A stretch of 64,000 nt of DNA from PALSA-270 sp963770915 (GTDB taxonomy: Bacteria > Acidobacteriota > Terriglobia > Terriglobales > Acidobacteriaceae). How positions within the stretch are numbered: the first letter of the stretch is position 1; each line of letters starts with the position of its first letter. A model generated the notes under the pieces. It saw only the letters and a list, made by a program, of their open reading frames with translations. It did no database searches and had not been told where the DNA came from. Position numbers and translations under genes: made by a program. The DNA lies in contig CAVYRG010000001.1 in the NCBI GenBank assembly GCA_963770915.1, positions 3,534,001 through 3,598,000 of the forward strand, read 5' to 3'. Positions 45,038 to 54,252 of the stretch are shown piece by piece.

Positions 45038-48000
45038 ATGAGATCAAAATGGATCGTGACGCTATGCGTCGTTGGCCTCATCGGGCTGTTGACAACTCCG
45101 TTTGCGGCCGGACAAGCCACGATTAGTTTCGCCCAACTGAACGGCACAGTGCTGGACGCCGGTGGACGGGCCATCGTGGGCGGGTCGGTGACGTTGCAGG
45201 ACTTAGGCACGAATCAGGTCTATCGCACCACGACAAATACCTCCGGTTCCTACCTGCTTCCCACCGTGCCGCCGGGGCGCTACGAGCTGTCGGTAGAGGC
45301 GAAGGGTTTCGCGAAATACGTGCAGAAGGAGATTACGCTCACGGTCGGTCAGACCGCGACCATCGACATCCCTATGAAGGTGGCTTCGGTGTCCGAGGTC
45401 GTTACCGTATCTACCCAAGCGCCGCAGATTGAACCTACGAAGACAGAAATCAGCCAGGTAATCGAAGCTGCCCAAATCCAGCAACTGCCTACCAACGGCC
45501 GCCGTTTTGTCGATTTCGCGCTGCTGACTCCGGGCGTCGCCACCGGGCGAACCAGCCTGCAATCTACCTTCACGGAACCGGAAACGACACGGATTTCTTT
45601 CGGAGGGATGCGGGACTTGAGCAATGCCGTCACCGTCGACGGCGCCGACTACATCAATGAAGCGACCGGCTCTCAGCGCTCGACGCCATCGCAGGAAGCA
45701 GTGGCGGAGTTTCGGGTGGTCAATAACAGCTTCGGATCCGAATATGGACGCGCGCTAGGCGGCATCGTCAACGTGGTCACGAAATCCGGCACCAATCAGA
45801 CTCACGGCTCGGTTTACGGATATTTGAGCAACAACGCCGCGAATGCGAACTCCTTACTGACCGTGAAACCCTTTAACGCCTATCGCCGCGAGCAGTTTGG
45901 AGCCACGCTCGGCGGTCCCATCAAGAAGGACAAGACGTTCTTCTTCATGAACTATGAAGGCCAGCGGCTGGCGGAGTCCCCAACGTATCCCTTCACGCTG
46001 ATTGGAAATCCAGCAATCGGTCTGCCTAACAACGTTCCCCTCGTGGATGCGGCCAAAGCCGCGCTTGGACTCCCGCCGGAAAATCTGAATATTCTCAAGA
46101 CCCTGAATAACGACAATGGCTTTCTCCGTTTAGATCACCAACTCAGCAGCAACAACCGGCTGGGGATCGATTATTCCGTGGTTGACGCTCGCGACCTCAA
46201 CGTTCTGGTCGGCGACACGCTCGATGGGGGCGGCATTGGGGGGCCCAGCGGAGGGCACAATACGTTCCTGCGCGACCAGTCTCTGTCCGGCACCCTGAAT
46301 TCCGTGCTCAGTCCCCGGCTCGTAAACACGGCACTGGTGCAATATGCCAGACGCCACTACAACTTCCCGGCAACCACCGGGCAGCCGAACCTTGACCTGC
46401 CCAATACGCTTTCCTTTGGACACAACTTCGGAACTTTCGATGCGATCGACGAGAGCCGGGTACAATTCTCGGACAGTCTGTCCTGGATCAAGGGCAATCA
46501 TTATTGGACCGTCGGCGGGGAGTTCAATCACATCTGGAACTTCGTAATCTGGCCGGGGTTCACTCCCATGCGCATCATCCTGCCGGGATTTAATTGCCTG
46601 GTGGACTTTGCCCGATTCGTGAATCAGACTGCGGTGGTTCCCGAGAACCCCGCGGACGGCCCGTGCCCAACCTCATCTCAACCGTTTTTTTCTGGCAGCA
46701 ATGTCGGACCCAATGGAAATGACCCTCTCAACGGTGTGCCGATCGTCTTCTGGGGCGCGCCGCTCGGGAGCGGTCCAATCACCCCCGGCAGCTTGCCGCC
46801 CGTGGTCCCGACCTCGTGGGCGAATGCTTATGTCAACCCGCAGGATTATTACGTGTACTTGAATCACGGCTATACGGGTTTCTACGCGCAAGATCAGTGG
46901 AAGCTCGCTCCCAAGCTGACCTTCAACTATGGCCTGCGCTGGGATTACGAGTCCGGTTTGTCGCAAATCGTGAATCCCGACTATCGCGCCTTCCAGCCGC
47001 GGGTCGGGCTCGCCTACTCGCCGACTAAGCACACGGTGATTCGTGCTGGTTATGGAATTTTCAACGATCACTACAACATGACGTTTTTCTTCGTCACCGA
47101 TCCGCAGCGGGAAGTCGTTATTCCCAATTTCGCGCAGCCCCAGGTACGGAAAGGAAACTCCACTGCGACATTCGGACTCAACCAGTTGAGCTTCGATGCT
47201 CCCACGCCGGCCAACACGTCCTGCGGGGGACCAGCGTGTCCCCTTCCCTATCCCGGGCCAAGCGCATACAACCCGTCCCCTGTTTGCGGTCCCTTGGGCC
47301 CAACCGAAGTACCGACCCCGGCGTGTGCTGCTGCCACCCTGATCACCACCGGACAGGCTCCGCCCAACTTCGGCACCGGGCCGCAAGGGACGTTCGTGAC
47401 GCTCAGTGGAGGTGGGATCCAGCACAACACGCGGTTGCCCTATTCGGAGCAGGCTAGCTTGCAGGTGGATCAGGAATTGGGGAAAGGATTCGTGCTCAGC
47501 GTGGGATATTTGTTCCTGCGCGCACACAAGCAGATTCGCCCCATCAACCAGAACGTGTGCCCGTCAGCCGGTTTTGCCGACGCGTCAACCGACTGCCCAC
47601 CCGCCTCAGTGATTCCGGGCCCGCCCATCACGCCCTTCGGGCCGTTTCCGAATAACAAACTCGCCGACGGCAAAAGCGGGTTCAGCGGCGTCCTCTGGAC
47701 CAATGCCGGGTTGATGTACACGCTGGACGGCACCGGCAATGCTTCGTACGACGGCGGAACCGTAGTCCTGACGGACAAGACGAAATACTTCCGCTTCAAC
47801 GCCAACTACACCTGGTCGCACACCCGTGACGACGGTACTTTCACTACTTTCGTAAGTACTCCGCAGGACTTGTATAACCGGGCGCTGGAGCGCGCAGACT
47901 CAGTGCAGGACCTGCGCCACCGCTTTGTCGGGAACTTTACGGCAACGGCGCCGACGCGCGGCATGGCGCTGCTGCGAAACTGGGAGTTGAGCAGCATCAT

Positions 48001-48442
48001 CGATCTGCAATCGCCACGTCCGTTCACCATCTTCGTCGGCAACGACGTCAATGGCGACACCAACCCGGTAACCGACCGTGTGGGGCTGTCTCCGCGGAAT
48101 TCCTATCGCGGCGATCATCTCTACGCCTTTGACGTCCGGTTGGCGCGCGGCATTCAGTTCAACGAGCGCATGAAGCTGGAGTTGGCCCTTGATGCATTCA
48201 ACGTCTTCAACCGGCAGAACATCAACGAAGTCACGTCCGTGTATGGCGGCGGTACCATCGATTTCTGCGGGGCCACGCCGACCCATTACAACGATGCAGC
48301 CTCTTTGGCCATTCAGCGCGGCCAGGTGAGTTGCAACGCCGCGACCAACGGCGGCGCTCCCGAGCCCAATCGGCTTTTTGGGACGCCCAGAACCATGTTT
48401 AACCCGAGGCAGCTTCAGCTTTCGGCGAAGTTTACGTTCTAG
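45038..48442 (+). CDS. TonB-dependent receptor, Oar-like, with N-terminal carboxypeptidase-regulatory-like domain
   Basis: 1134 residues from ATG 45038 (GGAGG nine bases upstream). A signal peptide (MRSKWIVTLCVVGLIGLLTT..) leads into a carboxypeptidase-regulatory-like fold (LNGTVLDAGGRAIVGGSVTL...PPGRYELSVEAKGF), then a plug domain (FGGMRDLSNAVTVDGADYINE; EYGRALGGIVNVVTKSGTN) and a long beta-barrel ending in an aromatic C-terminus (LQLSAKFTF). It sits in the outer membrane and takes up large substrates. The location between a tannase remnant and pobA suggests lignin- or tannin-derived aromatics, but this is inference; such receptors are very numerous in Acidobacteriota. Confidence 0.93.
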   Translation: MRSKWIVTLCVVGLIGLLTTPFAAGQATISFAQLNGTVLDAGGRAIVGGSVTLQDLGTNQVYRTTTNTSGSYLLPTVPPGRYELSVEAKGFAKYVQKEITLTVGQTATIDIPMKVASVSEVVTVSTQAPQIEPTKTEISQVIEAAQIQQLPTNGRRFVDFALLTPGVATGRTSLQSTFTEPETTRISFGGMRDLSNAVTVDGADYINEATGSQRSTPSQEAVAEFRVVNNSFGSEYGRALGGIVNVVTKSGTNQTHGSVYGYLSNNAANANSLLTVKPFNAYRREQFGATLGGPIKKDKTFFFMNYEGQRLAESPTYPFTLIGNPAIGLPNNVPLVDAAKAALGLPPENLNILKTLNNDNGFLRLDHQLSSNNRLGIDYSVVDARDLNVLVGDTLDGGGIGGPSGGHNTFLRDQSLSGTLNSVLSPRLVNTALVQYARRHYNFPATTGQPNLDLPNTLSFGHNFGTFDAIDESRVQFSDSLSWIKGNHYWTVGGEFNHIWNFVIWPGFTPMRIILPGFNCLVDFARFVNQTAVVPENPADGPCPTSSQPFFSGSNVGPNGNDPLNGVPIVFWGAPLGSGPITPGSLPPVVPTSWANAYVNPQDYYVYLNHGYTGFYAQDQWKLAPKLTFNYGLRWDYESGLSQIVNPDYRAFQPRVGLAYSPTKHTVIRAGYGIFNDHYNMTFFFVTDPQREVVIPNFAQPQVRKGNSTATFGLNQLSFDAPTPANTSCGGPACPLPYPGPSAYNPSPVCGPLGPTEVPTPACAAATLITTGQAPPNFGTGPQGTFVTLSGGGIQHNTRLPYSEQASLQVDQELGKGFVLSVGYLFLRAHKQIRPINQNVCPSAGFADASTDCPPASVIPGPPITPFGPFPNNKLADGKSGFSGVLWTNAGLMYTLDGTGNASYDGGTVVLTDKTKYFRFNANYTWSHTRDDGTFTTFVSTPQDLYNRALERADSVQDLRHRFVGNFTATAPTRGMALLRNWELSSIIDLQSPRPFTIFVGNDVNGDTNPVTDRVGLSPRNSYRGDHLYAFDVRLARGIQFNERMKLELALDAFNVFNRQNINEVTSVYGGGTIDFCGATPTHYNDAASLAIQRGQVSCNAATNGGAPEPNRLFGTPRTMFNPRQLQLSAKFTF

Positions 48443-48565
48443 CTGGAAGCATCACAAGCCGGTGATACCGTTCGCGCAGACAATGGTTTGCAGCAGAGCG
48501 GCGTGGGCTACGACGCTGTGCCCGGTTCATTGCCAGACCGAGATTTCTTAGGTTAAGGAGGCCTT

Positions 48566-48991
48566 ATGTCGCTTCGAATCGCCAGTGTTTTGCTTTGTGC
48601 CGTAGCCGTCTTCTGCTCTGCCGAAGACCAAAAGCCAGGGGTCAAGCACGCTCCAGCACCACAGACCTCCGCCGCGTCAGGCAAGCAGATGTTCGAAGCG
48701 TACTGCGCTTCCTGTCACGGGGCCAGCGGCAAAGGAGACGGCCCCGCAGCTGCGGCGCTCGCCAGTCGGCCTGCGGATCTCACGCAGTTGAGCAAGAACA
48801 ACGGCGGAAAATTCCCGGCCGATCGTGTTATGAGCATCCTGCGGGGACAGGCGACAGTCACTGCCCACGGCAACCTCGATATGCCCGTGTGGGGGCCGGT
48901 GTTCTGGCATATGAGCCAGGGGCACCAATCGGAAATGCAGCAAAGGATCACGAATTTGACGCATTATGTCGAGTCTCTGCAGGCGAAGTGA
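48566..48991 (+). CDS. Small exported mono-heme cytochrome c
   Basis: 141 residues: signal peptide MSLRIASVLLCAVAVFCSA, a single CASCHG heme-binding motif, the family GKGDGPAAAALASRPADLTQL and a distal methionine ligand probably in LDMPVWGPVFWHM. A class I c-type cytochrome acting in the periplasm. AAGGAGG lies four bases before the ATG. It follows the TonB receptor by 123 bases and precedes pobA; no oxidase or dehydrogenase partner is next to it, so its redox partner is unknown. Confidence 0.88.
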   Translation: MSLRIASVLLCAVAVFCSAEDQKPGVKHAPAPQTSAASGKQMFEAYCASCHGASGKGDGPAAAALASRPADLTQLSKNNGGKFPADRVMSILRGQATVTAHGNLDMPVWGPVFWHMSQGHQSEMQQRITNLTHYVESLQAK

Positions 48992-49111
48992 CGCGCACAC
49001 CGCAAGCTTGAACACTGCGGTCTGACTGACCGTGAAGGCTCGCTGCGACAGCCGGTGAAACCTCAATCCAATGAGTGGTGAGACCCAGCGGACTGTACAG
49101 CCTGGAATCCC

Positions 49112-50305
49112 ATGTCGAAAATGCAGCGTACACAGGTCGGAATTGTGGGTGCAGGGCCGGCGGGCTTGGTCCTCTCTCACCTCTTATATCTTCACGGGAT
49201 TGACTCGGTTGTCCTGGAGAATCGCAGCCGCCAGTACGTAGAAGAACGTGTGCGCGCCGGGGTCTTGGAGCAGGGCACGGCCGATTTGCTCGCTGCGATG
49301 GGGGTCGGCGACCGCATGAAACGCGAAGGGCTCGTCCATTACGGAATCGAGTTGCGCTTCAACGGCCGCGGGCATCGCATTGACTTTCGCGAACTCACGG
49401 GAGGAAGGGGGATCATCATTTACGCGCAGGCGGAGGTCTTGAAGGACCTGAACAATGCGCGAATCGCCAGCGGCGGCCAAGTGCTTTTTGAGGTCGAGGA
49501 CGTTAGCGTTCACGAGTTGGAGAGTTCCCGGCCGAAAATCCTGTATCGCAAAGACGGCGCCGATTACGAACTGCAGTGTGACTTCATTGCGGGGTGCGAT
49601 GGCTTCCACGGTATTTGCCGACCCAGTGTTCCCTCCGGCGCTCTCACGGAATATGAACGAACCTATCCTTTCGGCTGGCTGGGCATTCTCGCGGAAGCGC
49701 CTCCGGCTTCGGATGAGCTCATCTATGCCTACCATGAGCGCGGCTTTGCCTTGTTGAGCATGCGCACCCCGCAAATCAGCCGCTTGTACATCCAATGTGA
49801 GCCGGACGAGGACACCGATCGCTGGAGTGACGAGCAAATTTGGTGCGAGCTTCAGACTCGCCTGGCGGCAAGCGATGGCTGGAAGCTGACCGAAGGCTCG
49901 GTCCTGCAGAAAGGCGTCACAGGCATGCGGAGCTTCGTGGTTGAGCCGATGCAGTACGGGCGCCTCTATCTGGCGGGCGATTCTGCGCACATCGTGCCGC
50001 CCACGGGCGCGAAAGGACTCAACCTCGCCATCTCAGATGTTCAGGTTTTCGCCCGAGGGCTGGCGGAATATTACTCGAAGGGAAATCACGAGCTGCTCGA
50101 CCGCTACTCGGAAATCTGCCTGCGTCGCGTCTGGAAGGTGCAGCGCTTTTCGTGGTGGATGACCTCCATGCTCCACCGCTTTCCCGATGAGAATCCTTTC
50201 GACCGCCGGCGCCAACTTGCGGAACTGGATTACGTCACCAGTTCGCGCGCGCCGGCCAAAGCGCTAGCCGAGAACTACGTGGGGTTACCACTCGAAGGAA
50301 TCTAG
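49112..50305 (+). CDS. pobA: 4-hydroxybenzoate 3-monooxygenase
   Basis: 397 residues, matching the usual 390-395. An FAD-binding QVGIVGAGPAGLVLSHLL, RVRAGVLEQGTADLL, the CDGFHGICRPSVP motif, the second FAD motif GRLYLAGDSAHIVPPTGAKGLN and RFSWWMTSMLH identify PobA. It hydroxylates 4-hydroxybenzoate to protocatechuate with NADPH and O2 in the cytosol. It is convergent with the pca operon, which consumes its product. No regulator of its own is visible; the IclR protein at 57184 could control both sets. Confidence 0.95.
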   Translation: MSKMQRTQVGIVGAGPAGLVLSHLLYLHGIDSVVLENRSRQYVEERVRAGVLEQGTADLLAAMGVGDRMKREGLVHYGIELRFNGRGHRIDFRELTGGRGIIIYAQAEVLKDLNNARIASGGQVLFEVEDVSVHELESSRPKILYRKDGADYELQCDFIAGCDGFHGICRPSVPSGALTEYERTYPFGWLGILAEAPPASDELIYAYHERGFALLSMRTPQISRLYIQCEPDEDTDRWSDEQIWCELQTRLAASDGWKLTEGSVLQKGVTGMRSFVVEPMQYGRLYLAGDSAHIVPPTGAKGLNLAISDVQVFARGLAEYYSKGNHELLDRYSEICLRRVWKVQRFSWWMTSMLHRFPDENPFDRRRQLAELDYVTSSRAPAKALAENYVGLPLEGI

Positions 50306-50349
50306 TTTGGATTTGAAATCCCATCCTTAGTCTCCTGTCATTGCTTGTG

Positions 50350-51510
50350 TCATGTTGCCGGCCCTTGCGCGAGTTGCTGTTCGACCAAGTGAAAAGCCGT
50401 ATTGGCGGCGGGCAGTCCAGCGTAGAGCGCCACCAGCAATAAAACTTCTTTCAGGTCGCAGATTTCAAGTTCGTGGTTCAGCCCCGCACTCAGGTGCATG
50501 CGAAACTCTTCCCAGCGTCCCATTGCGGCCATCAAGGCAAGCACGAGCAACCGGCGGGTACGGTCGTCGAGCAAAGGGCGGCTCCAAATCTCTCCCCAAG
50601 CGTAACGCGTAATCAGATCCTGGAAGGCGCGAGTGAAATCTGTAGTCGCGGCAATGGCTTTGTCAACGTGGGCATCGCCGAGCACTTTTCGGCGAACCGC
50701 AGAGCCTTTGATTGTTGTGTCGTTCGGATCGGAAAGCAGGAAATCCAAAACCGCGGCCGTGAACGAACGTGGTTGTTCCAGGTTTGAAAGATGAGCGGCA
50801 GGAAGGCGAACCGATCTTGCATTCGGAATGAGGCGAGCCAGAACCTCGCCATTTCCTGCCCAAGGAGTGGAAACGTCATGATCTCCCACAATCACGAGCG
50901 TTGGTGTCGCGATGTTGCCGAGTTGGCCAGTGGTGTCGAAGTCGCGAAGCGCCGCGCAGCAGCCCATATAACCTTGCGGATCAGTTCCGAGCAGCGCAGA
51001 ACGAATCGATGAAACGTCCGCATTGGGAGTTTGCAAAGTCTTCTCCATAAAAAAGCGCTGCAGAGCGAGAGTGCGAATCGCGGCCATACCGCCTTCTCGG
51101 ACAGTCTTGATGCGGCTCTCCCACAAGGCACGATCGCCAAACCGAGGCGAAGTATTGGTCAAAACGAGATGAGTGAGCCGGTCCGGGGCATGCAGTGCCA
51201 GCCATTGTCCAACTGCTCCTCCCATGGAGAGTCCACACCAGGCGAATTTCTTAATGCCGAGTTGGTCCGCCAGCGCCAGAGCATCTTTGCCTAGTTGTTC
51301 AACGGAATAGTCGCCTGGCGGCACATCGGAGGCCCCGTGTCCCCGAGTGTCGTATCGCAGAACGCAAAAATGGCGCAGGAAATCCGGCATCTGGGCTCGC
51401 CACATGCCATGGTCGGTGCCGATGGAGTGTGAGAGAACAAGGGTAGGGCGCTCTTCGACTCCCTCCAGACGATAGTACTGGCGAATCCCGCTCAGTCGCG
51501 CGAATGGCAT
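50350..51510 (-). CDS. pcaL: Fused 3-oxoadipate enol-lactonase / 4-carboxymuconolactone decarboxylase
   Basis: 386 residues combining PcaD (about 1-260) and PcaC (about 265-380). The hydrolase half has LSHSIGTDHGMW, CGLSMGGAVGQWLA with the nucleophile serine, VIVGDHDVSTP and AAHLSNLEQP. The decarboxylase half has RRKVLGDAHVDKA, YAWGEIWSRPLLDDRTRRL, HLSAGLNHELE and EVLLLVALYAGLPAANTAFH. The product converts 4-carboxymuconolactone to 3-oxoadipate in one polypeptide. Three bases separate it from the pcaB stop. It is the last gene of the pca operon and is convergent with pobA. Confidence 0.93.
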   Translation of the reverse strand: MPFARLSGIRQYYRLEGVEERPTLVLSHSIGTDHGMWRAQMPDFLRHFCVLRYDTRGHGASDVPPGDYSVEQLGKDALALADQLGIKKFAWCGLSMGGAVGQWLALHAPDRLTHLVLTNTSPRFGDRALWESRIKTVREGGMAAIRTLALQRFFMEKTLQTPNADVSSIRSALLGTDPQGYMGCCAALRDFDTTGQLGNIATPTLVIVGDHDVSTPWAGNGEVLARLIPNARSVRLPAAHLSNLEQPRSFTAAVLDFLLSDPNDTTIKGSAVRRKVLGDAHVDKAIAATTDFTRAFQDLITRYAWGEIWSRPLLDDRTRRLLVLALMAAMGRWEEFRMHLSAGLNHELEICDLKEVLLLVALYAGLPAANTAFHLVEQQLAQGPAT

Positions 51511-51513
51511 GGT

Positions 51514-52878
51514 TTATTCCCTGCGGTTCGGCCGCTTTTTGGAGGGGCGGCATAGGCGGTTAGAAAACTCGCGCGCCATCCCGAGGTAAGCTTCAGGATC
51601 TTCCAATGTACTTAGGGCTTCCAAATCGACTGTGCTGCGTTGAATTTCCGGCACTTGCCCGAGAACTTGTGACAGCGTTCGCTTGCCCAGTCGTTCGGGG
51701 GCGGTTGCCTGCTGGAGCAAGTGATGGGCGCGATCTCGCGTTAGCTTTCGGCTAAGTAGCAAGGCCGCTTTTTCCGCGTAAACAGCACCGCGAGTCGATT
51801 CCAGATTTTCCCGCATCCGCTCTTTATTCACAGTGAGGCCCTCCGTGGCTTCGGCCATCGAGGCGATCGCGACTCCGGTCGATTGAATTACGGCCGCAAC
51901 TGTTGTCCATTCCGCCTGCAAGCCGCCGACGGCGCGTTCGTGTTCCTGAACCATCTGCGACAGGAAGGCCGCCACCAGCCCAGGCACTCGATATACGGCT
52001 GCCAGTGCGATACTCGAGGCGATCGGGTTGCGTTTTTGCGGCATAGTTGAGGATCCGCCGCGGCCAGAATCGCCCGGTTCGGTAAGCTCGCCGACCTCGG
52101 CCTGCATGAGCAGGCTAATGTCGCGAGCCATCTTTCCGATACTGCCATCAAGAACGCCGCAGGCGCAGACCACAGCCGCCAGACGGTCGCGGTGCGTGTG
52201 CCAGGGTGCATCGGGGTAGCGGAGATTCAGATGTTTCGCCACGCGCTCTCCAACTTCGATTCCGCGCCTTCCTAAAGCGGCGAGAGTTCCCGAAGCGCCG
52301 CCCAGCTGCAGAACAAAGGCCTCGGAAAAGGCGGCATTCAGGCGCGCATGCGCACGACGAACCGCCCCATGCCATCCTGCGGCCTTCAGACCAAACGTAA
52401 TCGGCGGCGCGGGTTGCAAAAGTGTCCGCCCCAGCATGACCGTGTCCTTGTGTTTGGCAGCAAGCGCCTGCAGCGCAATCTCCAGCCGGTTGAGGTCGGC
52501 GTCAAGAATAGATGCCGATTTCTTCAGCAAGAGAACCAGCGCGGTGTCGGAAACGTCCTGGCTAGTGGGCCCCCAATGAACGAAGTCCGCGGCGGCCGCG
52601 TCTTTCTGCTGAACCTTCTTGCGCAGAGCTTTGACCAGGGGAATGCCGGGAGTCCCGGCGCGGAGGGTTTCTCGCGCGAGCGCCGCGACGCCGAAGTTGC
52701 GTGCGCGCGCAACTTGGGCAATCGCGCTGGCGGCCGAGCGGGGTATGATCCTCAATTCCGCTTCGGCTTGGGCCAGCGCGACTTCAAAATCAAGCATCGC
52801 CTGCAAGACGGAAGGATCGGAAAAGATTTCGGCCAGCGACTCGGTTGTGGACAGACTCTCGATCAGCCGCACGAACAT
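51514..52878 (-). CDS. pcaB: 3-carboxy-cis,cis-muconate cycloisomerase
   Basis: 454 residues of the fumarase/aspartase superfamily: TSQDVSDTALVLLL, GRTLLQPAPPITFGLKAAGW and the signature GRGGSSTMPQKRNP, with a C-terminal domain usual for PcaB. It cyclises 3-carboxy-cis,cis-muconate to 4-carboxymuconolactone. The ATG at 52878 has GAGGG five bases upstream; an in-frame TTG at 52890 is less likely. It sits after pcaG and before the fused pcaD-pcaC, i.e. in pathway order. Confidence 0.93.
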   Translation of the reverse strand: MFVRLIESLSTTESLAEIFSDPSVLQAMLDFEVALAQAEAELRIIPRSAASAIAQVARARNFGVAALARETLRAGTPGIPLVKALRKKVQQKDAAAADFVHWGPTSQDVSDTALVLLLKKSASILDADLNRLEIALQALAAKHKDTVMLGRTLLQPAPPITFGLKAAGWHGAVRRAHARLNAAFSEAFVLQLGGASGTLAALGRRGIEVGERVAKHLNLRYPDAPWHTHRDRLAAVVCACGVLDGSIGKMARDISLLMQAEVGELTEPGDSGRGGSSTMPQKRNPIASSIALAAVYRVPGLVAAFLSQMVQEHERAVGGLQAEWTTVAAVIQSTGVAIASMAEATEGLTVNKERMRENLESTRGAVYAEKAALLLSRKLTRDRAHHLLQQATAPERLGKRTLSQVLGQVPEIQRSTVDLEALSTLEDPEAYLGMAREFSNRLCRPSKKRPNRRE

Positions 52879-52966
52879 CAGTTCCCTCAAAACAGCTCGG
52901 TATCACTGTAGCAGAGCCCGTTGGAAGCGTAGCCGCCAGCGCGATGCATCGTTTATTTATGGTCTT

Positions 52967-53533
52967 CTACCAGGCAAAGAATGCGGTCTCATCCTTCCCT
53001 TGAAGCACTACGTTCCACAGGAAGATGCCGCTCTCGGCCTGGCCAACGCGAGCAATGAGAGTGTGTCTTCGTTCAGCAGGAACTTGCAGCAAAACCGGAT
53101 CCGTGTCGTTGGCTGGTTCGTTTTCGAAATAGACACGAGTCAGCAAATTCCGCAGTAATCCGCGGGCAAAAACCAGAACAAGAAAATGACCCGCCTGGCG
53201 ACGCCCATCGCCAATTGGCTCCGGACCAGGCCTGGTTATCGTCGCTGAATAGTTGCCCTCTACATCCGTTGCAACTCGGTGAAAGCCATCCGGCAACCCA
53301 TTCCAATCCGATTCAGACTTGGTGCCAACTCTCGTACGATCGCCAGACCAAAACTCCAGCAAGGCGTCCGGAACCGGGGCTCCATCCCGATCGATCACCC
53401 TCCCGCGAAGCTGAATTGCTCCCGGCACCCGCCGCGCCGCGGAGTCGAGGTCAATGAGGTACTGAAGACCGATACGAAAGTAAGGACCTACGGTTTGCGA
53501 TCCGCTTGGAGTCAATTTCGGGTTGGCGCTCAC
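52967..53533 (-). CDS. pcaG: Protocatechuate 3,4-dioxygenase alpha subunit
   Basis: 188 residues. PSGSQTVGPYFRIGL at the start and the intradiol-dioxygenase beta-sandwich (LRGRVIDRDGAPVPDALLEFW, FHRVATDVEGNYSATITRPGP, GHFLVLVFARGLLRNLLTRVYF) identify the alpha chain. It lacks the iron ligands, as expected for this subunit. Its ATG overlaps the pcaH stop codon by four bases (ATGA), implying coupled, equal expression of the two subunits. Confidence 0.94.
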   Translation of the reverse strand: MSANPKLTPSGSQTVGPYFRIGLQYLIDLDSAARRVPGAIQLRGRVIDRDGAPVPDALLEFWSGDRTRVGTKSESDWNGLPDGFHRVATDVEGNYSATITRPGPEPIGDGRRQAGHFLVLVFARGLLRNLLTRVYFENEPANDTDPVLLQVPAERRHTLIARVGQAESGIFLWNVVLQGKDETAFFAW

Positions 53534-54243
53534 GGCCTGACCTCCTCGAAGGGCGTGTCGTCATGACCGCGGAGAACGATATCGAACCGATAGGCTAAGG
53601 CGTAATCCGGCTGCGACTGTTCCATATCGAGGAGAGAAACCAGCCGCCGGCGCGCACCCTCGTCGGGAATACTGTTGAAGATGGGGTCAAGCGGCTGCAA
53701 CGGATCTCCCGGGAAATACATCTGCGTGACCAAGCGCGAAAGGATTCCGGCCCCAAAAAGTGAAAAATGAATATGCGCGGGACGCCACGCATTGTGGTGG
53801 TTGCCCCAGGGATATGCGCCGGGCTTTATCGTCTTGAAGAAATAGCGCCCGTCGGCGTCCGTAATCATTCGGCCCGCGCCGGAAAAATTAGGGTCGAGCG
53901 GCGCATCGTGACCATCGACTTTATGCCTGTAGCGGCCTGCAGAATTTGCCTGCCACACCTCAACCAGCGCCCCGCGAACCGGCCGTCCGTCTTCGTCAAC
54001 CACCCGCCCGTGGACAAGAATTCGCTCGCCCAGCGCTTCGCCCTTGTGCTGCCGCGTCAGGTCATTGTCGGCATCGCGAATGATCCCGTGGCCGAACACC
54101 GGACCGCTCCGTTCCGTGAGCGTCTCCGGCAACAGGATCAGCGGTTGGCGAGGTGATCTTGCAATCGAGGACACATAGGGAGGGAAACAGAAGTCGGGTT
54201 GCGTGCCCGGAATCGCAGTCTTCACCATGGTCATATTCGTCAT
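53530..54243 (-). CDS. pcaH: Protocatechuate 3,4-dioxygenase beta subunit
   Basis: 237 residues. The non-heme Fe(III) ligands are visible: tyrosines in AGRYRHKVD and GAYPWGNH, and two histidines in WRPAHIHFSLFG. GRVVDEDGRPVRGALVEVWQ and MYFPGDPLQPLDPIF are family-typical. Together with PcaG it opens the protocatechuate ring between the two hydroxyls, giving 3-carboxy-cis,cis-muconate. It lies nine bases after pcaF and overlaps pcaG. Confidence 0.95.
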   Translation of the reverse strand: MTNMTMVKTAIPGTQPDFCFPPYVSSIARSPRQPLILLPETLTERSGPVFGHGIIRDADNDLTRQHKGEALGERILVHGRVVDEDGRPVRGALVEVWQANSAGRYRHKVDGHDAPLDPNFSGAGRMITDADGRYFFKTIKPGAYPWGNHHNAWRPAHIHFSLFGAGILSRLVTQMYFPGDPLQPLDPIFNSIPDEGARRRLVSLLDMEQSQPDYALAYRFDIVLRGHDDTPFEEVRP

Positions 54244-54252
54244 CGTCCCTCC

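Noticed and set aside
46673..47527. 284-codon frame on the minus strand
   Set aside because: Lies inside the TonB receptor barrel region and has no recognisable fold.
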